Positions 47,714 to 60,747 are shown, numbered from the stretch's first letter. The stretch is 64,000 nt of DNA from Nannochloropsis oceanica (GCA_004519485.1 CP038128.1:1381001-1445000); one strand, 5' to 3'. Translations and numbers: made by a program. The notes: generated by a model not told the origin, from the letters alone.

Positions 47714-48507
47714 GGAGGTTGATTGACCTTTATTTTGCGGACAGAGATGAAGAATAAGAGGAGGGGGTAAGACGATACTCTTCGCTTTGAGAGATGAACG
47801 AGCTCCAAGAAGGAAAGAGGAATGGACGGTGTATGCTTGTGAAACTTCGGCGCGTTTTCCCTTCCCTCAGAGAAAAAGCCCATCTATATAACATACTTTG
47901 CTTCGTTTGCTGTGTATTCCTTTCTCTCCCCGTCTCATTCCTATACAGCTATCCACTCAACATACCTCAGCCTCGCCCAAACCACGGCCTGCTCGTCTGC
48001 TACTGCTGCCGTGAATAATTAGCAGTGTAGCCAGGGCGTCATTGATATTAGTGTAGCCCTCTTGGACAAGGATAAGGCTACTACTTCACGCCGGATGGGG
48101 AGGCATATCAATAGCTTTGCTTAGGGAAAGAGTCGGGGGTCTGCGTTTTTGGGAGTGTCGTCACCAACTTTTCGTGGGGGTCGTGGGCGAAAGCTGCAAC
48201 AGCAAGGAGAGTAAATGGGGAATGGAGCCCGTGATGACCTCTGTAAACATGTTTAGAAGAAGCGTGGATGCTCTATTATTGATAAAAGATGTTGCAACAA
48301 GGGTGTGAAATGCGGCAGCACATAAATCTTTACACTTCTTCCACGGGGAAGGGGGATGATGACGTTCGCCGGAAGGCCCATCATGTCCAGGCCCAGGTCT
48401 ACCATAAATGTTATAATTGGTTATGTATATGAGAATTACCACACTCACGCCCTCTCCCCATACACGTAGAGTTGAAGGTTTCTGTGGGAGTCGCAGCAGT
48501 GGTGCCT

Positions 48508-48546
<39 letters not shown>

Positions 48547-48554
48547 GTAGCACC
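47714..48554. other. Divergent intergenic region, LRR / MATE
   Basis: Contains a (CAG)n run at about 48507-48545 just upstream of the chosen MATE start. If translation began at the in-frame ATG at 48423 this run would encode poly-Ser. I see no other gene. Confidence 0.4.
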
Positions 48555-51500
48555 ATGCGGCGGCGGAGACGACAGCGTGACGACGGTGTCCTGGGACGTG
48601 GATTGGACGCCACAGCTAGAGCAGTGCGACAAACACATGGCGGCAATATAAATTTCTTGGCTCTCTGTGCAATCGTCTGGCTGCTGCCAGTCGTGAAGGC
48701 TTTTTGCTTACCATCTTCGATGCCCATGATGACGGCACTGCCGCGCCGGCTCCTCCTTACATGCCAGTAAGTATGAGCACGCGTGAGACATGGCTGACCA
48801 CCTTGTCTCCTTTCTACCCACCACCTAACTGACCTAATGTACCTCCACCCTTTCATTTTATGTCTCTCACTGTCGAGATGGAGACGATGTTCAACAAATC
48901 CTTTCTTCCTGTCCCCCTCCCTCCGGAGGGAAATATGGCTATGTGTAGCGCACAAATTACGTGCCCCTTTCTCCACCTTTTCTTATGTTGAATCAGTCCC
49001 GTTTACCATTGTATTTTCCTTTCCATTTTTCCGTTCTAACACCTTGCGCGCAGGCCTCGCACCCTTCCCCCTCTCCACGGTCGTGTCGACCACGTCTGGT
49101 TCTCCGACGATGAAGACGACAGTAGCCAGTCTCCAACGAGAGTGAAGCAAGGCAAGGCAGAGGCACACACACAAGCAACCATTTGTCTTCTTGAATACAA
49201 GAAACGCGTCTCCAAAGTCAAAGCAGCGGCTACAGCAGCCACGACATCAGCAGCAGGTGGAGGCGAAGCGGTGCCACAAGCCCCGCCGCTACCGTCGGCC
49301 TTGAAAGAAGCGTGTCAGATAGAAATAAATCGTCTGATGTCTTCCTTTGAGAGGGTTGTACGGTTGGAAGAGGAAGGGGTGGAGGAAGAGGGAGAGGGCG
49401 GAGATGCGCCTTTCCTGTTTCCACGAGGAGATGTGGAGGGAGGAGGCGGTAACCGGATTACAGGTCTTGCTGTGACGCTGCATGGTGGGGGTAGCCTTGC
49501 TTGGGAGAAAAAGTGCGTGTGTTAATGCATGCTTTATCGCATTCTTCCAATCTCTTCTTTGCTTGCCATTCTTTAATTGTTCCCTCCATCCTCCATCCTC
49601 CCTCCTTCCCTCCCTCCTGTCCCCCCTCGCTAGTCGGGGCAGCAGCGCCACTGCCTTTGAGGTCATTTCGGAGTCCGGTGACGGCGGTGGAAAGTACGAC
49701 TGGCTCGAAGCGGCAGAAGGTAGAGAGGGGGGAGGGACGGACGGAGGGAGGGAGGGAGGAGGGAGGGAAGGAGAGAGGGAGGAGAAGATATACTCCAGTG
49801 TCTCTTGAAATTCATTTTCTCGTCACCTCGCAGGTGAAGACAATGAAGAGGAGGAGAGCGAGCCTGGACGAAGAGAAGGAGGAGGAGGAGGGGGAGGGAG
49901 AGAAAGAAGAGGAGAAGGAAGCTGGCTAGCGCTTCCCATGCAATGGCGTGGCTTTGCAGTGGGCGTGTTTTTCGTCCGGGTTGCAGGTTAGGGAGCGAGG
50001 GAGGAAAGGAGGGAGAGAAGTGGACCTGATTCTTTCCCCATGGCATTCACGAATCTTTCCACCTACTCTCAATCCCTCCCACCTACTATCCTTCCTTGTT
50101 CCCTTCTCCTTCCTTTCTTAGATCTTCCCAGCCTCGCCCTCCGTCAGCACCTCCGTGCCGCCGCCCGCTCCCTCAGTCGACGCCTCATGGACACCACCGA
50201 CATGCGCTGGCACTTCAAGGAATGGAGGCAGACAACGTCTCCTCCCTCCGCATCCTCCTCTTCCTCCTCTTCATGCGTGGACTTAGTGGGAGAAACGGAG
50301 GAGGAAGAGGAGGAGGGTGGCAAAGAGGGAGAATTAGTACTCAAAGCCGTTACTTCGGCGGTTACCGCGGCGGCCATCGAAGAGGGAGTGCAGGTGGGGA
50401 CAGGTCTCTCTTTTATTTCCCTTTAGTCATTTCTTTGTTCCTTACACGATCCATTTCTAACCCTTCCTCCCTCCCCCTCTCCTTTCCTCCCTACCTCTCT
50501 CCCTCAGGTGCAAGCCACCGATCAACGCCAAGACCTCAACTCCGTCATCTTGCGCCTTGCCCTCCCCCTCTCCCTCTCCCTAAGCCTCGAGCCCCTGTGC
50601 AGTGCCATTAACACCTATTACGTCGGAGTCAAGATGGGCAGCAGGTAGACATGGAAAGGGAGGGAATGAATGAGGGAATGAGAACAAGTATGCAAGATAC
50701 CAACCTACCACACAATTTCCTGCGTTTCCTTCCCCAGGGCCCTGTCTGCTTTTGGCCTGGCGGACCGCATTTTTGTGCTGGCTTTCTTCCTCATAAATTT
50801 TTCTGTCGCCACGCCCACGACACCCCTCGGTACGTCTCTTCTCTCCACTTCTTTATGTCTATAGCCTTTCCCTCCTCACTCTGTACTTCCCTCCTTTTCT
50901 TTCCTTCCCCCCTTCCTCCTACCAGTCGCCCGTCTTCGCGCTGAGGGGCAAGAGGACGTGATGTATCTTCTAATGCTCCGCCTGGGCCTGGGGGTTTTTG
51001 TTTTGGGTAGGCAGGTGTGAGGGAGAAGGGGAGGGAGGGAGAGCTCGAAAGATAGGCATACAGGGACGTCATTCACACGCACGTGACTTGTTCCACACGT
51101 GTAGGTATCTGCCTTGTGCCTCTTTTACAGCGAGGCGCCCCTTCCCTCCTGACCCTCCTGTCAGGCGCAGGACGAGTAGACAATACGGTAAGTCTCTCTG
51201 GAGGCAGCACTTTGTCGCGACTTTCCTCCTCACGCATACATCTCCCTTCCTTCCTTCCCAGGTATTTGTCGCGGCGACCGAGTATTTTCAAGTCAGGGTA
51301 AGTCACACCAGACTAGGGAGGGGAAAAGACGGGAGATGATACTGCCCGCAGCTTCTCACATCACTCTCGTCCTCTCTTTCTCCTTTTCTTCCTCCCTCCC
51401 TTCCCCCCTCCCTCCTTCCTCTGGCTAGACCCTGAGCATGCCTGCCGTCCTTCTCAACGCGTTAGCCGTAGGTGCACTCCGTGGATGCTTAGACACCACC

Positions 51501-53652
51501 ACTCCTCTCTTAGTCGTAACCACCGCGTTTTTGTTGGTATGAAAAGTCAGGAAGGAAGAGGGGGAACAAAACACGATGTAAAAAATGCAAGCACAAGTCG
51601 ATTTCTAACCTTCATTAATATCTTATTTTTAATCGCTTCTCACCGCTCCACAAATAGGACTACTTTATCCAGCCCGAGTGGGTCCGATGGATTCTTCCTT
51701 CCAAGTGTACGTGATGTCTCTAACTTCCTCATCCTCTCTTTTGCCCGCTCAACCATTCCTTTACTTAACCTGTCCCTCTCCTTTCAACATCTTCACTCCA
51801 GCTCTGACTAGCACATCTCTCCCAGGCTTTGGAATCACCACTGTGCTGGCTGATTATGCGGCAACCCTTCTATACATCTTCAGGCTTGTTTCTCTCTACC
51901 CCTCTGAAATAATGACGACGAGCGCAACGCGATTTATGAAGTGGTGGCGCCGAACCTGGAGGCAGGAGAAGAGGATGAAGCGGAGACAGGAGAAGGAAAG
52001 GTACGTAGAAGACCGAAAGAAAAGCGGATAGAAAGACCGAGTGCTTTCCCATCATGTCTTAGTTTCTTCTTACCAGTCTGATTCTCCCTCTCTCGGCTTG
52101 ATGCACACTCACTCAGGCGTGTCTTTGAGCTGTCGGAAGACGGCGAAGTCCCTGTTATTCCCCTCCCCTCTTCCTCCTCACGTCTTTTCTCCTCTTTGCG
52201 GCGGCCCCGTTCGGGATCCCTCACGCCTGCGCTCTGGAAGATAGCTTCACAGGTAATGATCAATTACACGTGGCTTTTAAATGGCTGTAAATACTGATAC
52301 CTTTCTTTCTCTCTTTCCTCCTTCTTACCCTCATTAGGGTTTGAGTGTCTTTACACGCTCCATTCTCTACCAGATTTTCCTCCTCGCAGCCTCCTCGCTT
52401 ATTATTGCTCGTTCTGGGAGCCCCTCCTGTCTCGCCGCCCACCAACTCTGCATGTCGTTGTGGCTTCTCCCGTCCATCCTCCTTGATTCACTCGGTAGGT
52501 TAGAATAGTAAAAGGGAGAGGGGGTAAGGATGCGCGATACTCATTACTCACTGTTTTGGCGAATACACAGGAATTGTTGGGCAAGGCTTGGTCGCTGATT
52601 GTTTGGGCAGAGGCAGAGTAATGCGCGCAAGAAAGGTGCGTCCCTTCTATCTTCATTGCCTCTGTATTCTTTTATCTCTTCTACTTAGCACACTTCTCTC
52701 CCTCTTTCTTTTCTGAGGTGGCACGGAGCCTGTTGCGGTATGGGACTGTGAGCGGTGTGCTTATTGGTCTTACATATATGGTAGGAGGGGCAACCACCAG
52801 CATTCCGCATTTTCTCTGCCCTGACCTGGCCATTGGCGTACAGGTTAGAATCATAAGGGAAGAGAGAGCATTGGTGACTGTATGTTTCTCGCTGCCTGAC
52901 ACACTCATTCATGCAAAGGGAGAATGTATATCGACAGCAGGACTGAGAGTAAGTCTTCTCGACCTCTACTTCCTCATCCATTTCCCTCCTTCTTCTTTCT
53001 CAGGTTCGTCCCATTATGTGGATCGTCTCTCTCCTGGTGCCTGTCACGGCGATTGTGCAGGTGGGTGGTGGCATTCTCCAGGGTGCACAAGATTTTGACT
53101 ACCAGGTAAATTAAAAAGGATATTGGAAAAGACTGGAGAATCTGAGTTTCTGTCACCTCAAATGTTCCTCTTTGAATAGTCTCAGGGCCTACATGTCGTT
53201 TAATTCTTCGCCCACATTTCCCTTCCCCGACAAACTTACAGGCACGTCTCATGGGGGTCTGTGTTTTAATTTCGGGGATCCTTCTTCACCTCACCACTCA
53301 CGGGGGAACAGTGGGAAGAAGCGCCGGAGGGAAACTGTTCCAGGTCTGGCTGTCCTTGCTTGTATTCCAATTACTCCGGGGGCTAGGCTTTGCATGGCGG
53401 TTTTGGAAAGACCCCAAGTATGTATATGAGAGGGGAGGGGAAAAGCCCAGAGATAACATATGGGGTATGACAAGTAAGCACCATCTAACTCAAGTATTTG
53501 CCTCTCTCGATCCATTGCTCCCTTTCTCCAGGTGTCCGCTCTCGATTATTTCCATCGACGTGGCGGAAACCCACTCTCGTCCTTTTCTCTTTCAGAGGTT
53601 CCGCGAATTAATACATTCTCTTAGACAAGACCATGGCATGGCTAAACGGTGA
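48555..53652 (+). CDS. MATE-family efflux transporter (DinF/EDS5-like), probably plastid membrane, 21 exons
   Basis: Exons: 48555-48766, 49054-49512, 49634-49719, 49834-49986, 50122-50393, 50508-50644, 50738-50829, 50926-51006, 51105-51187, 51262-51297, 51429-51536, 51658-51706, 51826-52000, 52117-52252, 52338-52494, 52571-52635, 52718-52843, 52919-52948, 53004-53105, 53242-53417 and 53532-53652. The summed length is an exact 952 codons. MATE proteins export organic compounds in exchange for H+ or Na+. The core is about residues 395-925, with paired landmarks: RALSAFGLADRIF then PTTPLVARLRA in the first half, and LAAHQLCMSLWLLPSILLD, GQGLVADCLGRGRV and GGILQGAQDF in the second. The N-terminus has a hydrophobic segment ending VVKAF, a bipartite plastid-signal pattern, then about 340 residues of Ala-rich and acidic low-complexity sequence not usual in MATEs. 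Exon 18 is a 30-base micro-exon and the least certain. The substrate is unknown. Confidence 0.9.
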
Positions 53653-53928
53653 GGACTGAGGAATGGATTGGGAGGGGTGCTTGGCAAAAGGGGAGACTCT
53701 GCTGATATGGACTTGCACTCACAAAACCTATCTGATCATATCACACAAACTCAACACCAACATCGCAGACATCTCCTTCCGTCCCCGGGGCCGAATCCTC
53801 CAACGGTGCATGCTGCGGACATTGATTAGAAAGCAAGACATGTGTGGAAGCTGGCGCTAGTTTCCTTAACATGAGCTTGTGGTCGCTTGTGGTAGAATTA
53901 TGAAGAAACTTTGTGTGTGTGTGTGTGC

Positions 53929-53966
<38 letters not shown>

Positions 53967-55074
53967 ATGTAAAAGTGATGATCTAGAATTATATATCTTT
54001 CTTTGTATATGCACATGAAAGTATTTATGAGGGTGTCGTGAGAGGGATTGACAGGCATGTATACAAAATATGACAGCTTTCGTGTGTTAGTGCACTTACC
54101 GAGCTATGTACAAACAAATATGTCATTTTTGAAAAGCCATTCAGTTACTTTCATTGAGGGAAATTTGGATTGAAAAGGTGCTAATGGAAGTAGAGAAATC
54201 ACACGATAGGCGCATTAAATATAGAGCTATGCTATGAACGATCATGCACGGGGCTGCACCACTCGAAACGAGTATAAAACCAAAGACTAGTGCTTTGTGA
54301 TGCAAACATAGACAGGAGACCTGTAACAAGCGCGAGATCGTGCTGGAGTCGCGCACCCTAGGGCGTCTCCTATTTTGAAACAAGAAAGGAAAATCATCGT
54401 TTCAGCTCCAAGTATTAGAGTGTGGCCTGCTTGAGCACCAAGCATTAGAGTGTGACCTAAATAATTCACCAACTTTGCTTTTTGTTTGTCAGTTGTAGAT
54501 ATTTTCTGTTTCGAGTCTCCAAAGGGAAATGTTAGGAAGGCAGATAAGGCATTACATCCAATGAGGGCTTGCTGCGCGACCTCTTGTCTTCCTTCTTTTG
54601 GTGGAACAGGGTTTCCGTTTTCGGTCAGCCTGGTGTGCAAATCAGGAATTTGAGCTTCCATCTCTCTCGTTTCTCATAATTCAGATGCTTTTCCTGTCAT
54701 TTGTCATGGGTCAAATTCATCCATTCTCATTTCTTATGGCTCATGTCTCAGATTCTTTCTCTCATTATCCATAGCTTTTGATCCACCGGTTCACTAACTT
54801 CTCAATCCGCTGCACAAGGCCACGGCGTGACAGAAATAATAATGCAGCGCGGTTTACTTTCAATCTTCGGCGCCTTGATTTCAATAACGAGTCTTTCTAA
54901 TCAATATCAAGAACTAGGATGTTTCCAAGCACCTGAAGGGACGATCCTAAGCTGCTTCGGCCATTTCCAAGCTCCCTTTCAACGACTCACCTCTTTACAG
55001 CACTCCTCCCTACAGCCCCTATGACGACTCGGCGAAAAAACTCTTAGGCTTCATGTCAAGCAGCGACAAGATAA
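53653..55074. other. Intergenic, with a GT repeat and no supported gene
   Basis: 3' flank of the MATE gene, then a (GT)n run at 53912-53965. A 124-codon minus-strand frame (54287-54661) contains a duplicated 20-odd base unit (two near-copies of GHTLxLGA) but no recognisable domain. The stretch lacks GGGA/CCCT arrays, as does the 59-62 kb region. Confidence 0.4.
53912..53965. repeat. (GT)n microsatellite
   Basis: Near-pure GT dinucleotide run with a few GC interruptions, 260 bases past the MATE stop codon. Confidence 0.9.
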
Positions 55075-55371
55075 TTAGAAAAAGCGCCTTTCTTCGCCTT
55101 CGTGGCCTTTGTCGCCTGCGTTTCTGCTTGAAAAATACACCCTCCACACCTTAGAGTCCTCATACTGATCGTCCTCCCCCCACTCTCTCAAACCACCACA
55201 TATCCGAATTTCTCTCCGTTCCCTCCCCTCCCGATGTAACAATATATATTGACCGATCGCACCTCCTTGCACACCAAAATTGTGTAAGACATTTACCACA
55301 CAACATGCATGAATCCCTCTCTTGGCGATTCCCACTTCCCAACAACACGCAAGGCGTACATGAAACAACAT
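55075..55371 (-). pseudogene. Possible remnant of a PIF/Harbinger-type DNA transposase C-terminus
   Basis: A 98-residue minus-strand frame starting at the ATG at 55371. The only family-like element is IHACCVVNVLHNFGVQ near residue 22. It resembles the aACCVLHNf segment near the C-terminus of PIF/Harbinger-type (DDE_4) transposases. A usual transposase is over 300 residues, and none of the upstream catalytic region can be found in the preceding 350 bases, which are low-complexity. The rest (basic, then Gly/Glu/Arg) is unremarkable. I treat it as a short possible fossil of a DNA transposon. It may equally be a chance frame. Confidence 0.25.
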
Positions 55372-55709
55372 CACTAACAACCCTTCTTCTCTCTTTGCCT
55401 CTTCAGGATTGCAATCCCTATTCTCCTCCTCTCTCCCTCCGTCCCTTATAATTTTCTCCCCTCTCCCCTACGTTGCCGACATTGCCTTAGATGTTTTCCT
55501 TCTCATCTTCACCCTCCTCCGCATTTTCCTGTTTCCCCTTGTCCCTATCCGCTCGATACTTTTGAGTGATCGCTATCTTGTTGCTTTAAGCTTTGACATA
55601 GATGCTGGTGCTGGTGCTGCTACAGCTACTATTCTACTTATACTACTACGAGTACTGCTGCTATTGCTTCTACTCTTTCCACTGCTGCCAGTGTGTGATG
55701 CTGTTTGAG

Positions 55710-58700
55710 CTAACGATGGTGGTATTGTTGCTGGTAATAGGAATACCTCTCCCTTCCTCCCTCCCTCCCTCTCTCCATCTCTCTCTCTCTCCCTCCCTCC
55801 CTTCCCCACCCAGTCCCTCCCTCCCATCCCCGCTTCGACTCCGCGACATCCGCCATATGCATCTGCTGGTACTCATCCTGCATGTGTGGGTGGTAGATAT
55901 GCTGCTGCTGCTCCAACCAATGTTTCTCCCATCCTCCTTCCCTCCCTCCATCTGCCCCCACTCCTCCTTCCCTGCCTCCCATCAAGTGTATGGACGGAGC
56001 CGCGGCGCCTTCAGGTAAGTAGGGAGGGTAAGCGGGTGGGTGGGAGGAGGCGTAGAGAATAGGATAGGGAGGGTGCGAGGGAGGGATGTACTGGTAGTAC
56101 ACGTAGGCGGGAGGAGCTGGAGGAAGGGGAGAAGGACGAAGAGGACCCACAGCAGCAGCTGGCCCTCGCGCGTAGTAGGAGGAGAACGAAGGAGGAAGGT
56201 GTTGTGGAGGATGAAAAGCACCGCCAACGAGGGGGGCCTGGGCAGGGAGAAAGGAGGGGGCGGGAGGGCCATCGACGCTATAGTTGTAGGACTGCTGGTG
56301 GAGGGGGTGGGTGGATTCACTGTATGCACCGTCTCCCTCCTCCCCTTCTCCCTCAACCACTTCCACTGCCCTCGAACTCCCCCTAGTCCACCCCCTCCTG
56401 CCTCTCTCTCTATTCCCTTTCTGCCGACGCCAGGAGGGGAACGGAAATTCTCCTCCTCCTCTTCCTCCTCCTCCTTTTCCTCCTCCTCCTTTTTGTTCCT
56501 CGCCATTGCCTCTTTCTCTCCCCGCCCCTCCTTCGGCTGCTACTGCTGGCGGTAGTTGCATGTAGTGGCGATGAACGGATGGAGACACCTGCTGCTCTTG
56601 CTGCTGCCCTTCCCAATACTCTCCACCCCCTCCTTCATACCCGTACATGGTCTCCTCCTCCTCCTCCTCCTCCTGCTGATGCTGCTGCTGCTGTGGCTGC
56701 AACAACGGCACCCTGCGTTCCGTCCTCTCTCCTTCGGCCCCTCCCTCCCCTTCCCCCCGCACCTCCTGCGGTAGGGGGGGAGGGAAGGGGATATGACCCC
56801 TACCGCTGTCGTTGCCCATAGAGTACGAGCGCACAAAGGAGGATGGCCGGGAGGTAGGGGTGCGGTACCGCTGCTGCTGCTGCTGCTGCTGCTGCTGCAG
56901 CTGCTGGAGGTGCATTGCCTCGCCCCCATTGCGGGAGGAGTGGGAGCGGGATGGATGGAGGGAGGGAGGGAGGGAGAGAGGGGCGGCAGTGGGGGTAGCT
57001 GACGCGGGAACTGGCTTGTGGAAGGTCCCGGGGGTGATCAGAGACGGATCCACCTGGGAGGGAGGGAGGGAGGGAGGGAGGGAGGGAGGGAGGGAGGGAG
57101 GGAGGGAGGGAGGGTTAAGCACCAAGAAGAAGGTGGCATTCCTTAAACGTCCACCCTTTTTCCTCCCCTCCCTCTCTCAGGTCCGGACGACAAACATCAC
57201 AACGAGTGACCGCACAGGCCTTACACTCGTCATGTGACTCCATACACCAAACAACACTCCTTCCCTCCTCCCTCCCTCCCTCCCTTCTTCACCTTCACAT
57301 GCACGAAAGGACATCGATCGCTGGCTGCACAAACTTTGTTATTGAAGTAAAAGCAGACCCGTCGCCCGGTGGCCAGGTCACGAGGCATCCTCTTGAAGCC
57401 CGTGGCCTTTGGAGGGAGGGAGGGAGGGAGGGAGGGAGGGACGGGGTGAGGGGAAGAGAAAGGAGGTCCGTTGGCACACATTGATATACAACAAAACTCG
57501 AAGGAGGAAGGAGAGGAGGGAAGGTAGGAAGGAGGAGGGGTGGATGACGACAGCAGGAAAATCAGCGAGAGACCACAGCAGTATAAAATGAAGAAAGAGG
57601 AAGGAACGAAGGGAGGAAAGGAGGGAGGGGGGGGTTACCTCTGAGGAGGCAGGGATGGAGCCTCGTGTGAAGCAATGCACAGGCGGGCGGGGTTCGGAGC
57701 TCGTCCTGGCCAGGAAGGGAAACGCAGGGGCAGTGGCACGGTTAAAGGGAGGAGGAGCCACGGACTGAGTGGTGGAGGAGGAGCGGGGGGAAAAGGCGCT
57801 GCAGGGCAATTGAGACAGATCACCACTTCCACTGTTGACTGGTGACTGTAGCTGCTCCCTGCTTTCCCTCCCATGTTTTCCTATTTTTGTCTCTCTTTCC
57901 CCGTCATCTTCTCCTTCTTGGCTATCACTATCGCTCTCCCCTTCCCCTCTCTCTTCTCCTCGTCGTTCTTCTCTTCTTCCTTCTACTCCTTTGCCTCCTC
58001 CTCCTTCTCCTTCAATTTGAAGCCACTCTGCCTCTTCTATCAATGATGCTAAGCACCTTTCCCCCTCCGCCAACCCCTGCTCTTCCCCTGCTTCACAATT
58101 AACTTCATCTCTGCTTCTCTCGCTGTCCTTGTGGCTCCTGCAGCTCATCATGGGGCTGCTGACGTCCGCAACATTACCGTTGTGGACGCTGGTGCTGGTA
58201 GTACTGCTGTTGTCTCGATCTAATTCCTTTACAGGCCCTTCGGCAGTGGGATTTGTAGAGAAGGAGGAGGAGGAGGAGGAGGAGGAGACGCCGGGACGAG
58301 ATGGGTTGGGAGTGCCAACGGGACGGGAAGCGCTAGGCTCCCTCGCGTCGCCGCCACGCTCGGGCGTGGGACCAGCACTGTAAGTTGAATATGAAAAAGG
58401 AGATGATGCAAGAAAGGGAGAAATGTGAGTGTGCGGGTGCATGCTGTTAAATACCGCGGCATGCCTTGTCATAAACTTAGAGAACATAAGAATCGGATGC
58501 GATCGCTGTGCTTGCCTCCCTTCCATTCTTGCCGCTATCGATATACTCCGGCAAGTACCTAGATCGCAGTGTGTCTGCCTCATTGTCATTGTCTCCACTA
58601 GCTTGCTTTCTGATTTCATTTCCCCCTTCCCACCTCATTGCATCTCCTTCTCCCCTCTCCACCGGACACGCGTCATGCGCGCCCTCCCTGCCCTCGCAGT

Positions 58701-58875
58701 CAACGTTCCCGTGCACGTGATTACCGCACACCTTCCTCTGCGAGACGGAGTCCCGGGCCGCGGTGCTGCTGGTGGTGGCAGCCGCACTAGCAGTATTCGT
58801 GCCGCTCTCCTCGCTGCTATCGACGTCAATGGTATCCCGTCCAGCCACCCCCGCGCTCGGCCGGCGTCCTTTCAT
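55710..58875 (-). CDS. CCCH zinc-finger protein with polyglutamine-rich C-terminal region
   Basis: Proposed exons: 58875-58634, 58377-57639, 57406-57293, about 57237-57196, and 57053-55710, about 826 aa. Phases agree at every join, but the fourth exon is tentative. Exon 3 encodes the clearest domain, GRRVCFYFNNKVCAASDRC followed by PFVH, a C-x7-C-x5-C-x3-H finger of the kind that binds RNA. The next exon gives ECKACAVTRC, a Cys-x2-Cys-x4-Cys pattern that may complete a second metal site. The long last exon is low complexity: CAG-encoded poly-Gln near 56863-56900, Glu and Gly runs, then Pro/Tyr-rich segments (PPAYVYYQYIPPSHPPYP). The composition suggests an RNA-binding regulator with prion-like tails, by inference. 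The start is uncertain. The frame is open upstream of 58875 to about 58938, and an acceptor there could lead to another exon. Confidence 0.68.
57057..57116. repeat. Pure GGGA array at a CCCH-gene acceptor
   Basis: About 14 GGGA units on the plus strand, hence CCCT directly before the acceptor of the last CCCH exon (57053). Confidence 0.9.
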
Positions 58876-60598
58876 CTCGTCCCCCAGGTCCGCGTCTAGG
58901 TTGCTCGTCCACTTTGATTGCTCAGGTCCTGGATGCAATCATCGGCTGACCTGTCGAAAAGTATTTGCCGGCCTGGTTGGGTAAAAAACGCACAGCGGAA
59001 AAAACAAAAACAAGAAAGTTAGTGTCGGGGGTAAAATGCGTCCAAGGCTGCCTGTGAGCCTATAGCATAGTGCTTTGACCGTCAAGGATCAGGTGACCCG
59101 CAACTGTGCCACAAAGGAACGAAGTTGTCGTGGCCTAGACTCGAAGGGAAATGGGCGTCGGCCCCTAAATGCAACCCGCATTCAACCATGTGGTCGCGAA
59201 GGTCTCTCGCAAATGGTCCAGGGATTTGTCTGATTCTTTCGCAATGCGGATCTTTCTCCCAAGCTCTCGACCCGTGGGCGACATTATCTACTTAAGCACA
59301 CTGAAGAGCGCTCCCATTGATTGGGGGGCAGCGCTTGTGTTCCCTTTAGCGTCATAGACGCTGCTCGTAACATTTATGAAGGCCCGAAAACTGGATGATC
59401 GAGTTGTTGCCTTATGGGACACGATCGCGCACATGAGATGATGTCATGATGTCGTGTACGTGGGATGGTGCAATAGCTTCCTTGTACGGCTGTGGCGTCT
59501 AATGGGGACACATAGAGAGGCACATCGGAAGTGTTGGTCGATACCACGTTGGCTTGCCTCTCAACTCTGCGTCTGAGCTTTACTCATATTCACCTCGTCT
59601 GCCGTCTCTCGTCGGCGTTTCCTGGCAGAACATCAAGGAAAAGCGGACGAAAGAGTGGCAACATACCATGTGCACGCAGTATAGGGATAGAAGCGAGGAT
59701 AAGCATACCAGGGGACTAAAGGTGCATGTCTTATGCTATGTGGTTGTTTGCAGCATGTAAAGTAGAGCTTAGACAATTTCCTGGGCTCCGCTATTAAGCT
59801 ACCTGACTGGACCACCTTTGGGTGGTGGAGAGCAGAGTAGATGAAATCCTTCCAAGTTTGCTTACAAGATGGTTTCCATGTTAAATAAATCTTTCTCGAT
59901 AAATATATGTGAATAATTTCCTTTTGAACTGCCCTCCCTGTCTTAGCCTTGCTCATTGGCCTCAGAAGATCGATAATTTTCCGCGAATCACCCGTTGCTC
60001 TGTAGGGGCTTAGTAACTTCAGTATCAGTGTCTGTATTTAGTAAAAATCAATTAGGGTAATGACACACTTAGCGATACAATCGATGGCAATAATTTGCTT
60101 TTTAAGAATTGACTTAAGAGATTGGTAGGATGGAAAGCCGTCAATGCCCTGATAAATGAATTCCGGGAACGCAATTAGATCTCTCTCCAATGACGCACCA
60201 ATTAAGATCCAGTACAGTAACCCTGGCCAAAACAATTTTTTTGAATTTTGTGCCCGGGGGACAGCTCATGATCGGATCAAAATGGCGAAATTTGATGATC
60301 GGCACAGTTCTGAAATCAAACCTGCGGGAGGAACAAAAATTAATCTTTTGCATGCACTCGTTTGACGAATAATAGGCATGTTGCGCGGACGCCGGAAAAG
60401 AGACCGTTCCAAACTATGAGCAGTTTCACGACAAGGCCATTGGTGATTCTTATGTGTGCTTTTCTATCAAACCATCACTCAATTGGAATAGATGGGATGT
60501 CAATATAGAGCATGAAGAGGTCATTTCCTAATCGGCACTTGGCAGGTGGCGAACGGCAACCCGGTGGAGCGTGCCGCGGGCGCCTTAATGATTCACTA

Positions 60599-60747
60599 GA
60601 AAGCTATGTAAGTTTTTTTGCTCATTTTACTTTTTTGGGGTTTTAATCACCATTACGAGAGTTGCCACCGGCATGGTGAAATCTCCTTCTATCATAGTGT
60701 GAACACCAACATAAGCCCGCCCCGCATGACGGGGTAGCTGGCATCAG
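60599..60747 (+). repeat. Dispersed ~150-bp repeat, copy A (direct)
   Basis: Shares with copy B, in order, a stretch around ttttacttttttggggttttaa, then tcaccattacgag, a Gly/Cys-rich middle (ttgccaccggcatg), catagtgtgaacacca, and an end tgacggggtagctggcatca. It is diverged from copies B and C at perhaps one base in six. Confidence 0.7.

Noticed and set aside
54287-54661. 124-codon minus-strand frame with an internal duplication
   Set aside because: No recognisable domain. The duplication (two near-copies of about 25 bases) suggests non-coding repeat growth.
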